Of a stretch of 64,000 nucleotides of DNA, positions 8,715-17,383 are shown in pieces. Position 1 is the stretch's first letter, and each line of letters starts with the position of its first letter. This stretch comes from Peptococcaceae bacterium BICA1-8 (lineage in GTDB: Bacteria > Bacillota > Peptococcia > Peptococcales > BICA1-8), in contig JUEF01000126.1 in the NCBI GenBank assembly GCA_000802045.1, positions 21,092-85,091 of the forward strand. Direction: 5' to 3'. The translations under genes were made by a program, and so were the position numbers. Under the pieces are notes generated by a model. That model did no database searches. It was not told the origin of the DNA and worked only from the letters and a program-made list of their open reading frames with translations.

Positions 8715-8775
8715 TATATGAGAAACTAGTTGCACATGCAACTAGTTTCTCATATAATAGTTGCATGTGCAATAA
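8715..8775. promoter_or_regulatory. Divergent promoter inside a 42-bp palindrome, probable MarR operator
   Basis: Bases 8715-8756 form a perfect 20-bp inverted repeat around a 2-base centre (core AGTTGCACATGCAACT). On the plus strand TTGCAC, 17 bases, TATAAT form a promoter for the MATE gene; by symmetry the minus strand has TTGCAT, 17 bases, TATAAC toward msrA. A second copy of the core (TTGCATGTGCAA, 8761-8772) lies immediately downstream. AT-rich inverted repeats of this size overlapping promoters are typical MarR-family operators, and a MarR gene is in the operon. Confidence 0.7.
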
Positions 8776-8807
8776 TTGCATATTGTATATATAGGGAGGC
8801 AGAATTT

Positions 8808-10184
8808 ATGGATCGCTCAAAACAGCTAGGAGAAGAAAAGGTATCAAAGTTATTACTAAAATTTTCTATACCAGCTATTATCGGAATGCTGGTAAATGCG
8901 CTATATAATGTTGTAGACCGGATTTTTATCGGTAATGGAGTAGGTTCATTAGGTATAGCGGGGATAACAATAGGTTTCCCTGTTATGCTGATGGGAATGG
9001 CCTTTGCCATGTTAATAGCATTTGGGGCTAATGCTCTAGTTTCTATTAGGTTAGGCGAAAAGAAAAATGAAGAGGCAGAACTAATTATGGGTAATGCAGC
9101 AACCCTATTAGTTGTAGTGTCTTTAGTAATTTCTGTATTAGGTCTAATATTTATTGATTCCTTATTAATACTTTTCGGGGCAACGGAAACCATACTACCC
9201 TATGCTAAAGACTATATGCACATTATTTTATGGGGTAATGTTTTTATGGCCATCGGTTTTGGGATGAATAACTTCATCCGAGCTGAAGGGAATCCTAAGA
9301 TTGCTATGTATACTATGCTTATCGGTGCCATTACCAATATTATATTAGATTATGTATTTATTTTTATTTTTGATTGGGGGATGAAAGGTGCAGCCTTTGC
9401 AACAATAATCTCCCAGATGATAACTGCTAGCTGGGTGCTTTACTACTTTTTAAGCGGCAACAGTACTTTAAAGCTACGCCGGGCTAATCTCAGGCTCAAA
9501 CTGTATATTGTGGGGAAAATTATAGCCATCGGCTCTGCCCCATTTGCTATGCAAATGGCTGCTAGCTTACTAAATGTAATTTTAAATAATTCCTTAAGTA
9601 ATTATGGCGGTGATACTGCAATAGCGGGCATGGGGATAATTAATAGTGCTATGATGCTTATTTTAATGCCAGTTTTTGGAATCAATCAGGGAGCACAGCC
9701 TATTATTGGTTATAATTATGGGGCTAAAAACTTTGATCGTGTGAAAGAGGCGTTAAAATTAGCGATTCTAGGTGCTACGGTAGTGGTGAGTTTTGGATTT
9801 ATAATTACTAGAATATTTCCGGCGGAAATTATTGCCTTCTTTAACAAAGAGGATCAAGAGCTTATCAAGCTAGGGTCCCATGCTCTAACAATTTTTCTAA
9901 TGTTTTTGCCAATGATCGGATTTCAGGTAGTAGGAGCAAATTATTTCCAAGCAGTAGGTAAGCCTAAGCAGGCTATGTTTTTGACTTTATCCAGACAGGT
10001 ATTGCTATTAATCCCGTTAATCATAATTTTACCTAAATTTTATGGTTTTAACGGCATATTATATGCCGGCCCCCTTGCTGATTTAGGTTCAGCATTATTG
10101 ACCGGGACATGGCTTTTAATGGAATTAAAAAGTTTAGATACCAAGCATTCAGAGAGAAGCCTGGTACCTGAACCAGTTAAGTAA
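8808..10184 (+). CDS. MATE family multidrug efflux transporter
   Basis: 458-aa integral membrane protein with about 12 helices in two homologous halves, of the MATE/NorM-MepA type exporting cationic drugs against Na+ or H+. Recognisable segments: LLKFSIPAIIGMLVNALYNVVDRIFIG at the N-terminus, GNPKIAMYTMLIGAITNIILDYVFIF, and the second-half repeat GINQGAQPIIGYNYGAKNFDRV. ATG at 8808 follows GGGAGG; the track start lies in the operator palindrome. It is followed after 13 bases by a MarR regulator, the MepA-MepR arrangement in reverse order. Confidence 0.9.
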   Translation: MDRSKQLGEEKVSKLLLKFSIPAIIGMLVNALYNVVDRIFIGNGVGSLGIAGITIGFPVMLMGMAFAMLIAFGANALVSIRLGEKKNEEAELIMGNAATLLVVVSLVISVLGLIFIDSLLILFGATETILPYAKDYMHIILWGNVFMAIGFGMNNFIRAEGNPKIAMYTMLIGAITNIILDYVFIFIFDWGMKGAAFATIISQMITASWVLYYFLSGNSTLKLRRANLRLKLYIVGKIIAIGSAPFAMQMAASLLNVILNNSLSNYGGDTAIAGMGIINSAMMLILMPVFGINQGAQPIIGYNYGAKNFDRVKEALKLAILGATVVVSFGFIITRIFPAEIIAFFNKEDQELIKLGSHALTIFLMFLPMIGFQVVGANYFQAVGKPKQAMFLTLSRQVLLLIPLIIILPKFYGFNGILYAGPLADLGSALLTGTWLLMELKSLDTKHSERSLVPEPVK

Positions 10185-10197
10185 CGGGGGGATAACT

Positions 10198-10644
10198 ATG
10201 GATGCTAAAGATAAAGCAATTGGCCGCTGGCTTTCTATCCTGTACAGAACTGGTCAATCCTATCTGGATAAGGAATTGAAGCCCTATAATCTAGGCAGCG
10301 GGCAAGGGATTTTTCTCGCCGTCTTGCTCCACCAAGATGGAATTAGCCAAGAAAACTTAGCTGCTTTATTACGAATTGATAAAGGTACTACTGCCCGGGC
10401 TATAAAAAAGCTAGAAGAAGAAGGGTATATAATCAGAAGAGCCGACCCCAATGATAAAAGAGCTAATATTATTAGAGTTACTGAGAAATCATTAGCTATA
10501 GGACCAGTCATAAAAAGGGTGGGAGAAAACTGGACGGATATGCTTACTAAAGATTTTTCCAAGGAGGAAAAGGAATTAGTGGTCAGACTTTTAAAAAGAA
10601 TGGCTGTTAATACTGATTACTGTGTCGGGGAGATGAAACAGTAG
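10198..10644 (+). CDS. MarR family transcriptional regulator
   Basis: 148-aa winged-helix dimeric repressor. The DNA-recognition region is at residues about 45-95 (GISQENLAALLRIDKGTTARAIKKLEEEG then the wing RRADPNDKRANIIRVT), the classic MarR pattern with the D-x-R-D/K wing. It is the second gene of the MATE operon (GGGGG ribosome site, 13-base gap), so it probably represses its own operon and, through the shared palindrome, msrA. Inducer unknown. Confidence 0.9.
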   Translation: MDAKDKAIGRWLSILYRTGQSYLDKELKPYNLGSGQGIFLAVLLHQDGISQENLAALLRIDKGTTARAIKKLEEEGYIIRRADPNDKRANIIRVTEKSLAIGPVIKRVGENWTDMLTKDFSKEEKELVVRLLKRMAVNTDYCVGEMKQ

Positions 10645-10675
10645 GGGGCGGTTTCCATGCCGCCCCGCTCTCTAC

Positions 10676-10734
10676 AATTTGCCATAAAGAAGAAGTCCGG
10701 GGGGAATCCCCGGACTTCTTCTTTATGGCAAATT
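10676..10734. terminator. Strong bidirectional terminator
   Basis: A 27-bp perfect stem with five-base loop between the convergent MarR and L,D-transpeptidase genes. The stop codon of the minus-strand gene (10723-10725) is inside the stem. A smaller GC hairpin (GGGGCGG/CCGCCCC, near 10645) precedes it. Confidence 0.85.
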
Positions 10735-11304
10735 AATAACCTGACCAACCATCAGTTTATTGGGGTCGGCACTAGGATTAGCCTTAATTAATTCATTTAG
10801 CGGGATATCAAGTTTTTTTGAAATAGACCATAGTGTGTCTCCGGACTTAATTTGATAAGTCCTTTGGGATGGCTGGTAGTTTGGATTCGATGGCGGATTC
10901 TCGGGTGTTATCGTATAGTCATTATCCTCATAATTGAACCCAGGATTAATACCTTTATGAATTATGACTCGGGTTCCAATACTTACTTTGCTAAAAAGTG
11001 GCTCAACATCATGATTATACATCCGTATACAGCCGTTAGAGACTGCATTACCTATAGAACTAGGGTTATTAGTTCCGTGAACTCCATAGCCGGGATTACT
11101 AAGACCCATCCAACGGGTGCCAAAGACGCTTTCATAGTTCAATATTTTTTTATTAATAACGGACCATTCTCCGATAGGGCTTGGTGTAGCTGGTTTACCT
11201 ATGGCAATAGGGTATGTTCCAGCCAGCAAGCTACCCTGATAAAAGCTTAGCTGACGTCGTAAAAGGTCAATTTCAATATGACCGCTTCGTGCTAGATTAA
11301 ACAT
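10723..11304 (-). CDS. L,D-transpeptidase (YkuD) with C-terminal LysM domain
   Basis: 193-aa protein. The YkuD catalytic domain occupies residues about 8-125, with the active-site block HGTNNPSSIG followed by SNGCIRM (catalytic Cys). A LysM peptidoglycan-binding module is at 148-193 (YQIKSGDTLWSISKKLDIPL... GQVINLP). No signal peptide is evident, as for Bacillus spore-associated YkuD (established for that protein), so it may act on cortex or be exported by another route. Start ATG preceded by AGGTGAG. Monocistronic. Confidence 0.9.
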   Translation of the reverse strand: MFNLARSGHIEIDLLRRQLSFYQGSLLAGTYPIAIGKPATPSPIGEWSVINKKILNYESVFGTRWMGLSNPGYGVHGTNNPSSIGNAVSNGCIRMYNHDVEPLFSKVSIGTRVIIHKGINPGFNYEDNDYTITPENPPSNPNYQPSQRTYQIKSGDTLWSISKKLDIPLNELIKANPSADPNKLMVGQVINLP

Positions 11305-11439
11305 ACTCTCACCTCTAGATTTTTTTACTGCAATATACTATGCGAGCTAAGAGAAAAAAGTGAAAAATTAGCCGAGCCATTAATAGGCTCGGCTAAAGAA
11401 CTATATAAATATTGATGGTCAATTATTGACGTTTTTTTC

Positions 11440-12126
11440 TCACTTTTTCAGTTTTTTAGCGATTGAGTTGCCTAAATTTTGCATACCCATAACCATAATA
11501 ATCAGAACTGCTAGAGTTACAACCATTACATCGCCTTCATATCTTTGATAGCCATAACGGATAGCAAGGTCCCCTAAGCCGCCACCGCCAACAACACCAG
11601 CCATGGCCGAAGCACCAATCAAGCTGATCGCGGAAATAGTCATGCCCAGGACCATGGTTGAGCGGGTTTCCTTTAAAAGCACCTTGGAAATTATCTGCCA
11701 GGGGGAAGCACCCATAGCTAAAAAGGCTTCAATAATACCTTTGTTTACTTCTAAGAGAGCTGACTCTGTGACCCTGGCTATAAAGGGTGCTGTAAAAACA
11801 ACTAGAGGTACAATAGCTCCTTTTAGCTGAATCGTTGTCCCGACGATTAGTCTAGTAAAAGGTGTAATAGCAAACATTAAGATAATAAAGGGAATTGCCC
11901 GAATTATATTAATAATAAGATTGGCTATTTTATAGAACCATTTCTGCTCCCAGATGTGCCCCGGTCTTGTGATAACAAGGAGAACTCCCAAGGGAATGCC
12001 AATAACAGCTGCTATGCTTAAGGCAATCAGGACCATTAGCAAAGTTTCATAGGTTGCTTTTGTTAATTGAGGTGTTATTTCTAAAACTCTCAGCCAGATG
12101 GGCTCTAATAAATTAGTTTCAGTCAT
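11440..12126 (-). CDS. metI: Methionine ABC transporter permease
   Basis: 228-aa inner permease of the MetNIQ methionine importer, with about five to six membrane helices and the EAA coupling loop (AFLAMGASPWQIISKVLLKETR) that docks on MetN. Overlaps the end of metN by eight bases (ATGACTGA), implying coupled translation; GGAGGTG lies before the ATG. Third gene in the SAM-riboswitch-led unit. Confidence 0.93.
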   Translation of the reverse strand: MTETNLLEPIWLRVLEITPQLTKATYETLLMVLIALSIAAVIGIPLGVLLVITRPGHIWEQKWFYKIANLIINIIRAIPFIILMFAITPFTRLIVGTTIQLKGAIVPLVVFTAPFIARVTESALLEVNKGIIEAFLAMGASPWQIISKVLLKETRSTMVLGMTISAISLIGASAMAGVVGGGGLGDLAIRYGYQRYEGDVMVVTLAVLIIMVMGMQNLGNSIAKKLKK

Positions 12127-13144
12127 AATTTAACACCTCCGTGATAACATTATGGTCCTTCAAAATTTTAATTCCTTCATCAATAGATTGGCAGTCCCCC
12201 GTAAGCTCAATTATTAAACGACCCAAGGTCTGATTCTTAATTTGGATTATATTACCGCACAGGATATTAGGCCAGAGCGGTAATTCTTTTGCTATTATGG
12301 CTAGAACTGGTTGGGAGGCGGAACCACCTATAAAGGTTAGTCTGAGAATTTTGTTGTTCTCCTTTTTAGTTCTAAGCTTTTTTAAAACAGACTCAGAGAG
12401 CTCATCCTCCATAATGCTTTTGATAAAGTTTCTTGTAGTCTGAGTCTTGGGCTTTGTAAAAGTATTTAAGACGGTATCCTCTTCAATAATTACCCCGTCT
12501 TCTATTACGGCTACTTTATCGCAGATTTTTTTGATAACATGCATTTCATGGGTTATTAAAAGGATAGTAATTTTGAATTTCCGATTAATATCTAATAATA
12601 ATTCTAAAATAGCTTCAGTAGTCTGAGGATCAAGGGCAGATGTAGCTTCATCACAGAGTAGGATGTCAATATCGTTAGCCAAGGCTCGAGCAATAGCTAC
12701 CCGTTGTTTCTGACCGCCTGATAACTGGCTGGGAAAGTTATTTTTTTTATCCTCTAGTCCTACAATATTTAAAAGGTTATTTACCTTTTCATTTATACTT
12801 GCTTTGGGAATATGGGAAAGCTCTAAAGCCACTGCTATATTTTCAAAGACTGTACAGGTTTCCAGGAGGTTAAAGTGCTGGAAAATCATACCAATTTTTT
12901 TCCTAGCCTCCCGCAGCTTATGCTTTGTTAGTTTAGTCATTTCCAGCTCGTTAACCCGGACGCTGCCTTCTGTTGGCTTTTCCAGCATATTTACGCAACG
13001 GATTAAAGAACTTTTGCCGGCGCCGCTAAAACCAATTACTCCAAAAATCTCGCCCTTTTCTACTTTCAAGTTAACACCTTTAAGTGCCTCTACATTACCC
13101 TCATTGCTCTGGTAGGTTTTATATAGATTTGTGATTTCAATCAT
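12119..13144 (-). CDS. metN: Methionine ABC transporter ATP-binding protein
   Basis: 341-aa ATPase. Walker A GFSGAGKSS, Q-loop IFQHFNLLE, signature LSGGQKQR, Walker B ILLCDEATSALD and the H-loop LLITHEMH are all present. The C-terminal 75 residues form the NIL domain (LRLTFIGGSASQPVLAIIAK...), which in characterised MetN binds methionine and inhibits transport. The start follows GAGGAG. It is separated from metQ by 311 bases of repeat-rich DNA, unusual within such an operon. Confidence 0.93.
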   Translation of the reverse strand: MIEITNLYKTYQSNEGNVEALKGVNLKVEKGEIFGVIGFSGAGKSSLIRCVNMLEKPTEGSVRVNELEMTKLTKHKLREARKKIGMIFQHFNLLETCTVFENIAVALELSHIPKASINEKVNNLLNIVGLEDKKNNFPSQLSGGQKQRVAIARALANDIDILLCDEATSALDPQTTEAILELLLDINRKFKITILLITHEMHVIKKICDKVAVIEDGVIIEEDTVLNTFTKPKTQTTRNFIKSIMEDELSESVLKKLRTKKENNKILRLTFIGGSASQPVLAIIAKELPLWPNILCGNIIQIKNQTLGRLIIELTGDCQSIDEGIKILKDHNVITEVLNYD

Positions 13145-13455
13145 ACAAATTACTCCTCATTTAGTTACTAGTAGTTTTAGGCATGACGTCTTCCTAGATA
13201 ATTCATGACGTCGGCATGACAGCTAAAATGCAAGTCTGCATGTCAGCATGACGGCTTAAGAGTTTACTGCACGTCGGCATGATTAGATAAATTATGCTTG
13301 ACAAGGCAACCAAAAGCAATAATGCCGATCCAAAGAAGTATGTGTAAGACGTTATGCCGTCCCAAAAACTTTCCCGTAAGTCGTCATGCCGACATAAAAC
13401 TCTAACCCCAAAGACGTCACGCCCACCGACCCCATAGCTTAGCCCCTAAGATAAT
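13145..13455. repeat. Intergenic cluster of GACGTCGGCATGAC-type short repeats
   Basis: The gap between metQ and metN holds no open frame. It contains at least six variants of a short motif in both orientations: CATGACGTCGGCATGAC (13204-13220), TCAGCATGACGG, ACGTCGGCATGA (13271), GACGTTATGCCGTC (13348) and GTCGTCATGCCGAC (13380). Many are self-complementary (GACGTC, TCATGCCGA), so the transcript could fold extensively. It may tune metQ to metNI ratio or be a degenerate mobile repeat. Confidence 0.6.
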
Positions 13456-14271
13456 TTACCAGGCGGCAACAACAGAATCTTGGAAGTCTTTATTTATAAA
13501 ATCTTTAATTTCCTGGGATTGGTAAAGCTCTACAAATTTCTTGAATAAAGGATTATCTTCCTCTCCCTCGCGGACAACAATAATATTTACCCAAGGAGAG
13601 TCTTTAGGCTCGATGAAAATTGATTCTTTAACAGGTGACATTCCAGCCTGCACAATAAAATTAGTGTTTATTGCAGCCGCTGCTAAATCAGGCAAAGTGC
13701 GTAAAATCATGGGTGCCTCTAGCTCGACGAACTCTAAGTTTTTAGGATTTTCTACAATGTCTTTTACTGTAGCACTTGAGCCAACGCCTTCCTTGAGTTT
13801 TATTAGCCCTGCCGCTTCAAATAGCTGTAATGCTCTGGCTCCATTAGTGGGATCATTTGGCAGGCCTACCTTATCTTTTGCCTTTAGTTCATTAACATCT
13901 TTAACTTTTTGCGAATAAATACCCATAGGGAAGTTTACAGAATTAGCAATATTGGAAAGCTTTAGTTTGCGGTCTGCTTTAAATTTATCTAAATAAGGTT
14001 CGTGTTGAAAGCTGTTTAAATCAATGTTTCCATCGGCCAGCTGAATATTTGGCTGGACATAGTCATTAAAGGTAACAACTTCAATTATTAAATCTTCTTT
14101 AGCTGCCAGCTCCTTTACCTTTTCCAAAATAGCTTCATGGGGACCAGCGGTAACCCCTACCTTTAGCTTTTGTTCTTCTTTCTTGGCAGAGCCACTGCCT
14201 CCGCAGCCTGCAACAAAAAATGTAATAATTAAAATTAAAGATAAAATACTAAATAATTTTTTCATGTACAT
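13456..14271 (-). CDS. metQ: Methionine-binding lipoprotein
   Basis: 271-aa NlpA/MetQ-family solute-binding lipoprotein. Signal peptide ends FFVAGCGGS (lipobox Cys22 region); the mature protein has the family segments KVGVTAGPHEAIL, NIDLNSFQHEPYLDKF, and AAINTNFIVQAGM. It captures D/L-methionine outside the membrane and delivers it to MetI. It is first in its operon, directly behind a SAM-I riboswitch, so it is expressed when S-adenosylmethionine is low. Confidence 0.93.
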   Translation of the reverse strand: MYMKKLFSILSLILIITFFVAGCGGSGSAKKEEQKLKVGVTAGPHEAILEKVKELAAKEDLIIEVVTFNDYVQPNIQLADGNIDLNSFQHEPYLDKFKADRKLKLSNIANSVNFPMGIYSQKVKDVNELKAKDKVGLPNDPTNGARALQLFEAAGLIKLKEGVGSSATVKDIVENPKNLEFVELEAPMILRTLPDLAAAAINTNFIVQAGMSPVKESIFIEPKDSPWVNIIVVREGEEDNPLFKKFVELYQSQEIKDFINKDFQDSVVAAW

Positions 14272-14323
14272 TTCCTCCTATGATTTTAGTAATTGGATAC
14301 TACTAAGTGGCTTGAATATTATC

Positions 14324-14500
14324 CAAAAATAAAGCCCTCTTCTATCTGGTCAGATAAAAGAGGGCATACTCTCAAAAAGTACGTCCGCTCTTATCTGTCA
14401 GACATTACTGTCTGCAGGAATTGGCACAGCACCTAAATAAATAGGCCAGTTGCCGGGCTTCATCGGGCCAGTCCCTCCACCTCTCTGAATAAGAGTTCGC
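14324..14500 (-). promoter_or_regulatory. SAM-I (S-box) riboswitch with terminator
   Basis: On the minus strand the leader opens CTCTTATTCAGAGAGGTGG then GAGGGACTGGCCC, GATGAAGCCCGGCAAC, all signature pieces of the S-box. It ends in an intrinsic terminator (GCCCTCTT...AAGAGGGC plus a U-rich run, plus-strand 14324-14365). High S-adenosylmethionine should terminate transcription before metQ. Confidence 0.95.
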
Positions 14501-14549
14501 TATTTTGTTTTATAACAGATTTACAAAGCTATATCTGTTATTGAATAAA

Positions 14550-14578
14550 AATATATCATGCTGGCCGTAAGCTGTCAA
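14550..14578 (-). promoter_or_regulatory. Sigma-A promoter of the met operon
   Basis: Minus strand TTGACA, exactly 17 bases, TATATT, placed about 45 bases before the riboswitch. Near-consensus, so constitutive initiation with control by the riboswitch is expected. Confidence 0.75.
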
Positions 14579-14678
14579 CAGGTATTTGTTGGTCGTATAA
14601 TCATATTTATGCTTATAATTACCGAATAGTGGAAATAATATTACTAATAAGTATTTTAGAAAAATTTGGAGGTTTAAG

Positions 14679-14753
14679 ATGAAAAGACTGGTTTTATTAA
14701 GTATAATGCTCCTCGTTGTTTTATTCATTATTGCAGAGCCTTTAATAGCCTAG
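14679..14753 (+). CDS. 24-aa hydrophobic peptide
   Basis: Short ORF absent from the track: ATG with TTTGGAGG seven bases upstream, encoding one membrane-spanning segment (KRLVLLSIMLLVVLFIIAEP). The good ribosome site and sharply hydrophobic composition argue for translation. It precedes a terminator, so it forms its own unit. Function unknown; could be a toxin-like or membrane-accessory peptide, with no antisense partner visible. Confidence 0.4.
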   Translation: MKRLVLLSIMLLVVLFIIAEPLIA

Positions 14754-14818
14754 GAGACCGGACAAGTGTATCCATAGGCACAGAGCATAAGTTTTATTTT
14801 TTGGGGGATTGATTTTTT

Positions 14819-14854
14819 AAAAAAAGTTTATTCTAATATGAATAAACTTTTTTT
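14819..14854. terminator. Bidirectional A/T-flanked terminator
   Basis: 15-bp stem AAAAAAAGTTTATTC paired with GAATAAACTTTTTTT around a six-base loop, between the 24-aa ORF and the ABC ATPase gene. Confidence 0.75.
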
Positions 14855-14934
14855 AAATATGATAGAATTAATTGGAACTTTCTTGGAAATAAATGCGTCT
14901 GTTTAGTGATAGAGTAGGGGGGTGAGAGCGTAAT

Positions 14935-15651
14935 ATGACACCGATTATTGAGGTGAAAAACCTTATAAAAAAGTACCGAGTTGGTACGGAAATTATCACA
15001 GCTCTAGATGGGGTCGATCTGAAGATACAAAAGGGTGAATTTATTGCTATTGTTGGAACTTCAGGTAGCGGAAAATCGACCCTATTAAACATGATGTCTG
15101 GATTAGAGAGGCCTACTAAAGGAGAAATTTGGATTAACAATATTTCGATTAATAAGGTTAAAGAAAAGGATATGGCCGCTTTTCGGCGTAATTATATGGG
15201 TTTTGTCTTTCAGTCTTTTAACCTTTTGTCATCGCTTACTGCTTTAGAAAATTCCGTACTTCCTTTAATATTACAGGGGATGGGGAGTAAAGAACGGAGT
15301 AAACGAGGCCGGGATATGCTGAAAGTACTTGGCTTGGAAAACAGGATGTTGAATAAGCCTAGTCAGATGAGTGGTGGTCAGCAGCAGAGGGTTAGTATTG
15401 CTAGAGCCCTAATTAATAACCCTAAAATTATCTTTTGTGATGAGCCTACCGGAAATCTGGATACAAAGACAACCAAGGAAATAATGGAACTTTTAACAAC
15501 TACTATTAAGGAAAAAGGGCAGACGTTAGTCATGGTTACCCATGACCGAGATGTGGCAGGATATGCTGACAGAATCATCCACATGGTGGACGGAATTATT
15601 ACCAGTGAAGAAAACAAAGGAGGAGTACTAGTAAATGAAAAAGTTAACTAG
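14935..15651 (+). CDS. ABC transporter ATP-binding protein, MacB/LolD type
   Basis: 238-aa ATPase of the MacB/FtsE/LolD family. Walker A GTSGSGKSTLLN, Q-loop VFQSFNLL, signature MSGGQQQR, Walker B IIFCDEPTGNLD and the family-typical LVMVTHDRDVAGYADRI are visible. It overlaps the next gene by 17 bases. With the FtsX-like permease at 17376 it should form a type VII mechanotransmission ABC system, moving or pulling on an extracytoplasmic substrate rather than importing one. Confidence 0.9.
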   Translation: MTPIIEVKNLIKKYRVGTEIITALDGVDLKIQKGEFIAIVGTSGSGKSTLLNMMSGLERPTKGEIWINNISINKVKEKDMAAFRRNYMGFVFQSFNLLSSLTALENSVLPLILQGMGSKERSKRGRDMLKVLGLENRMLNKPSQMSGGQQQRVSIARALINNPKIIFCDEPTGNLDTKTTKEIMELLTTTIKEKGQTLVMVTHDRDVAGYADRIIHMVDGIITSEENKGGVLVNEKVN

Positions 15652-17383
15652 CCTGATTTTAGTAGTATTTTTAATGTTCGGACTTATAGCCTCAGTTGGG
15701 GCAGAAGAAATTGAAACAATTGATACAGGATTAGATCCCTTATTGATAATTGAAAACGTAGAAGTAGATAAAGTTGTTGCGGGAACAGATTTTTATATAT
15801 CCTTTGTTATTAGAAATATTGGTACAGGACCTGCTTTTAACCTGAATTTCAACTTTGAATTAGAGGATGATAAAAACAAGCTGGCCCCGTTTTCTGTTGT
15901 TGAAGCACCTGAAGTGAAACAGGTTGATAGTAAAGCTGTCCAAAGCGTAGCTATTAAAATTAATGTTGATGAAAGTGCTGCAAATAGAGATTATAAGCTC
16001 AAGGTAAACGTGGACTATAAAAACGCATTACAGGCTACTTCCACTATTTACTCCAAAATAACTGTGCCTGTTACTTATGGAATAACAAAGCCTCAATTTG
16101 TTGTGAAGACTGTACAGTTTGAGCCTAAAGAGCCTGATTTGAGTCAAGCCTTTACAGCTAATGTGTTTTTTGAGAATATAAGTGAATCTGATGCTGGCAA
16201 TGTTAGTATAGCTTTAGATGGCAAAGTCAATGATGATAAAAATTTCAGTGTAGTGGATTTATCCAACACCAAGCACCTTTTTGATGTTAAAGGGAAACAG
16301 ACCCGGATGGTTTCCTTTCAGCTAGAGGCAGAGGATCCTCGGGCTGGCAATGAGGTTAAGCTTACCTTTACATATGATTACAAAGGGACACAAACCAAGC
16401 AGGAAGAGGTTTTAAACCTTCCTTTACCCAAAGCCAGTGTAGGTGCTAGTGGGAAAACACCCTGGGTAATAATCAATAAATATACGCTATCTGATGAACA
16501 GGTCTTAGCAGGTAATACTGTTATTTTGAAATTATTTGTGGAAAATACCAATATCAAGGATGTACATAATGCTAAAGTATCTATTGTTGATGTTCAATTA
16601 GAAGATAATCAAAAGGGAGATACGGTGTTCTCTCCTGTAGACAGCAGTAATACCTTTTATATAGAGAAGATTCCAGGTAAAACCACAGTAGTCAGAGATG
16701 TAGCTCTCTATGTTGATCCAAATGCTCAGGCCAAGACCTACAATGTTCCAATAGAGATCATCTATGAATATGATAATGGGCAGTCCAATACAGTAAAAGA
16801 ACGGGTCAATGTTCCTGTTACTCAAGAATGTCGCCTGGAAATCCTATCTGTTGATACTCCACCGATGGCTTTTGTCGGTCAGCCTACGCCAATTTCTGCA
16901 GAGTTTGTCAATGTTGGCAAGGTGGCTTTAACTAACTTTATGGTAAATATGGATGGGGATTTTCAAAAAGAAAATGCAGTGTACTATATTGGCAATCTTG
17001 AAACAGGTATGAGCGATTACTATCAGGCTATGGCTATTCCTCAAAATGAAGGAGAGTTAGAAGGCATGGTGGTATTTACCTATATCGATAACAATAATAA
17101 AGAAGTTCGGGTCGAAAAACCCTTTAACTTACAGGTCCAAGGTCAATCTGAACCACCTATGGGAGGCGAGATGGGGCCAGGGGGCAAGCCGGGCATTATT
17201 GACGGCAGACCAGGTATGCCAGGCTCACCTATGGGTCCTGACGGGTCACAGGAAAGTCTTGCAGTAAAACTAAAAAATAACTGGAAGGCGATATTGCTTC
17301 TGATTATTGTCTTTATCCAGGCTGTCTTTATCTGGCGTTTAAGACGTAAGGTTAAAGCGAATGGGGAATTCTTCGATGTATAA
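15635..17383 (+). CDS. Exported CARDB/S-layer-like protein, C-terminal membrane anchor
   Basis: 582-aa partner of the ABC system. A signal peptide (residues 1-23, cut near VGAEEIET) precedes about four Ig-like repeats of the CARDB/COG1361 type, each opening with a phrase such as VDKVVAGTDFYISFVIRNIGTGPAFN or EQVLAGNTVILKLFVENTNIKDVHN. Then come a Gly/Pro/Met-rich linker (about 505-535) and a C-terminal helix (AILLLIIVFIQAVFIWRL) with a basic cytosolic tail. It probably stands on the outer face as the adaptor, the role MacA plays in Gram-negatives. Sandwiched between ATPase and permease with overlaps on both sides. Confidence 0.75.
   Translation: MKKLTSLILVVFLMFGLIASVGAEEIETIDTGLDPLLIIENVEVDKVVAGTDFYISFVIRNIGTGPAFNLNFNFELEDDKNKLAPFSVVEAPEVKQVDSKAVQSVAIKINVDESAANRDYKLKVNVDYKNALQATSTIYSKITVPVTYGITKPQFVVKTVQFEPKEPDLSQAFTANVFFENISESDAGNVSIALDGKVNDDKNFSVVDLSNTKHLFDVKGKQTRMVSFQLEAEDPRAGNEVKLTFTYDYKGTQTKQEEVLNLPLPKASVGASGKTPWVIINKYTLSDEQVLAGNTVILKLFVENTNIKDVHNAKVSIVDVQLEDNQKGDTVFSPVDSSNTFYIEKIPGKTTVVRDVALYVDPNAQAKTYNVPIEIIYEYDNGQSNTVKERVNVPVTQECRLEILSVDTPPMAFVGQPTPISAEFVNVGKVALTNFMVNMDGDFQKENAVYYIGNLETGMSDYYQAMAIPQNEGELEGMVVFTYIDNNNKEVRVEKPFNLQVQGQSEPPMGGEMGPGGKPGIIDGRPGMPGSPMGPDGSQESLAVKLKNNWKAILLLIIVFIQAVFIWRLRRKVKANGEFFDV

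Noticed and set aside
8598-8807. N-terminal extensions of MsrA and the MATE protein as listed in the ORF track
   Set aside because: They are translations of the palindrome and leader; strong ribosome sites mark the downstream ATGs.
14510-14728. 72-aa minus-strand ORF over the met promoter
   Set aside because: Overlaps the promoter/riboswitch leader and the 24-aa plus-strand ORF; low-complexity translation.
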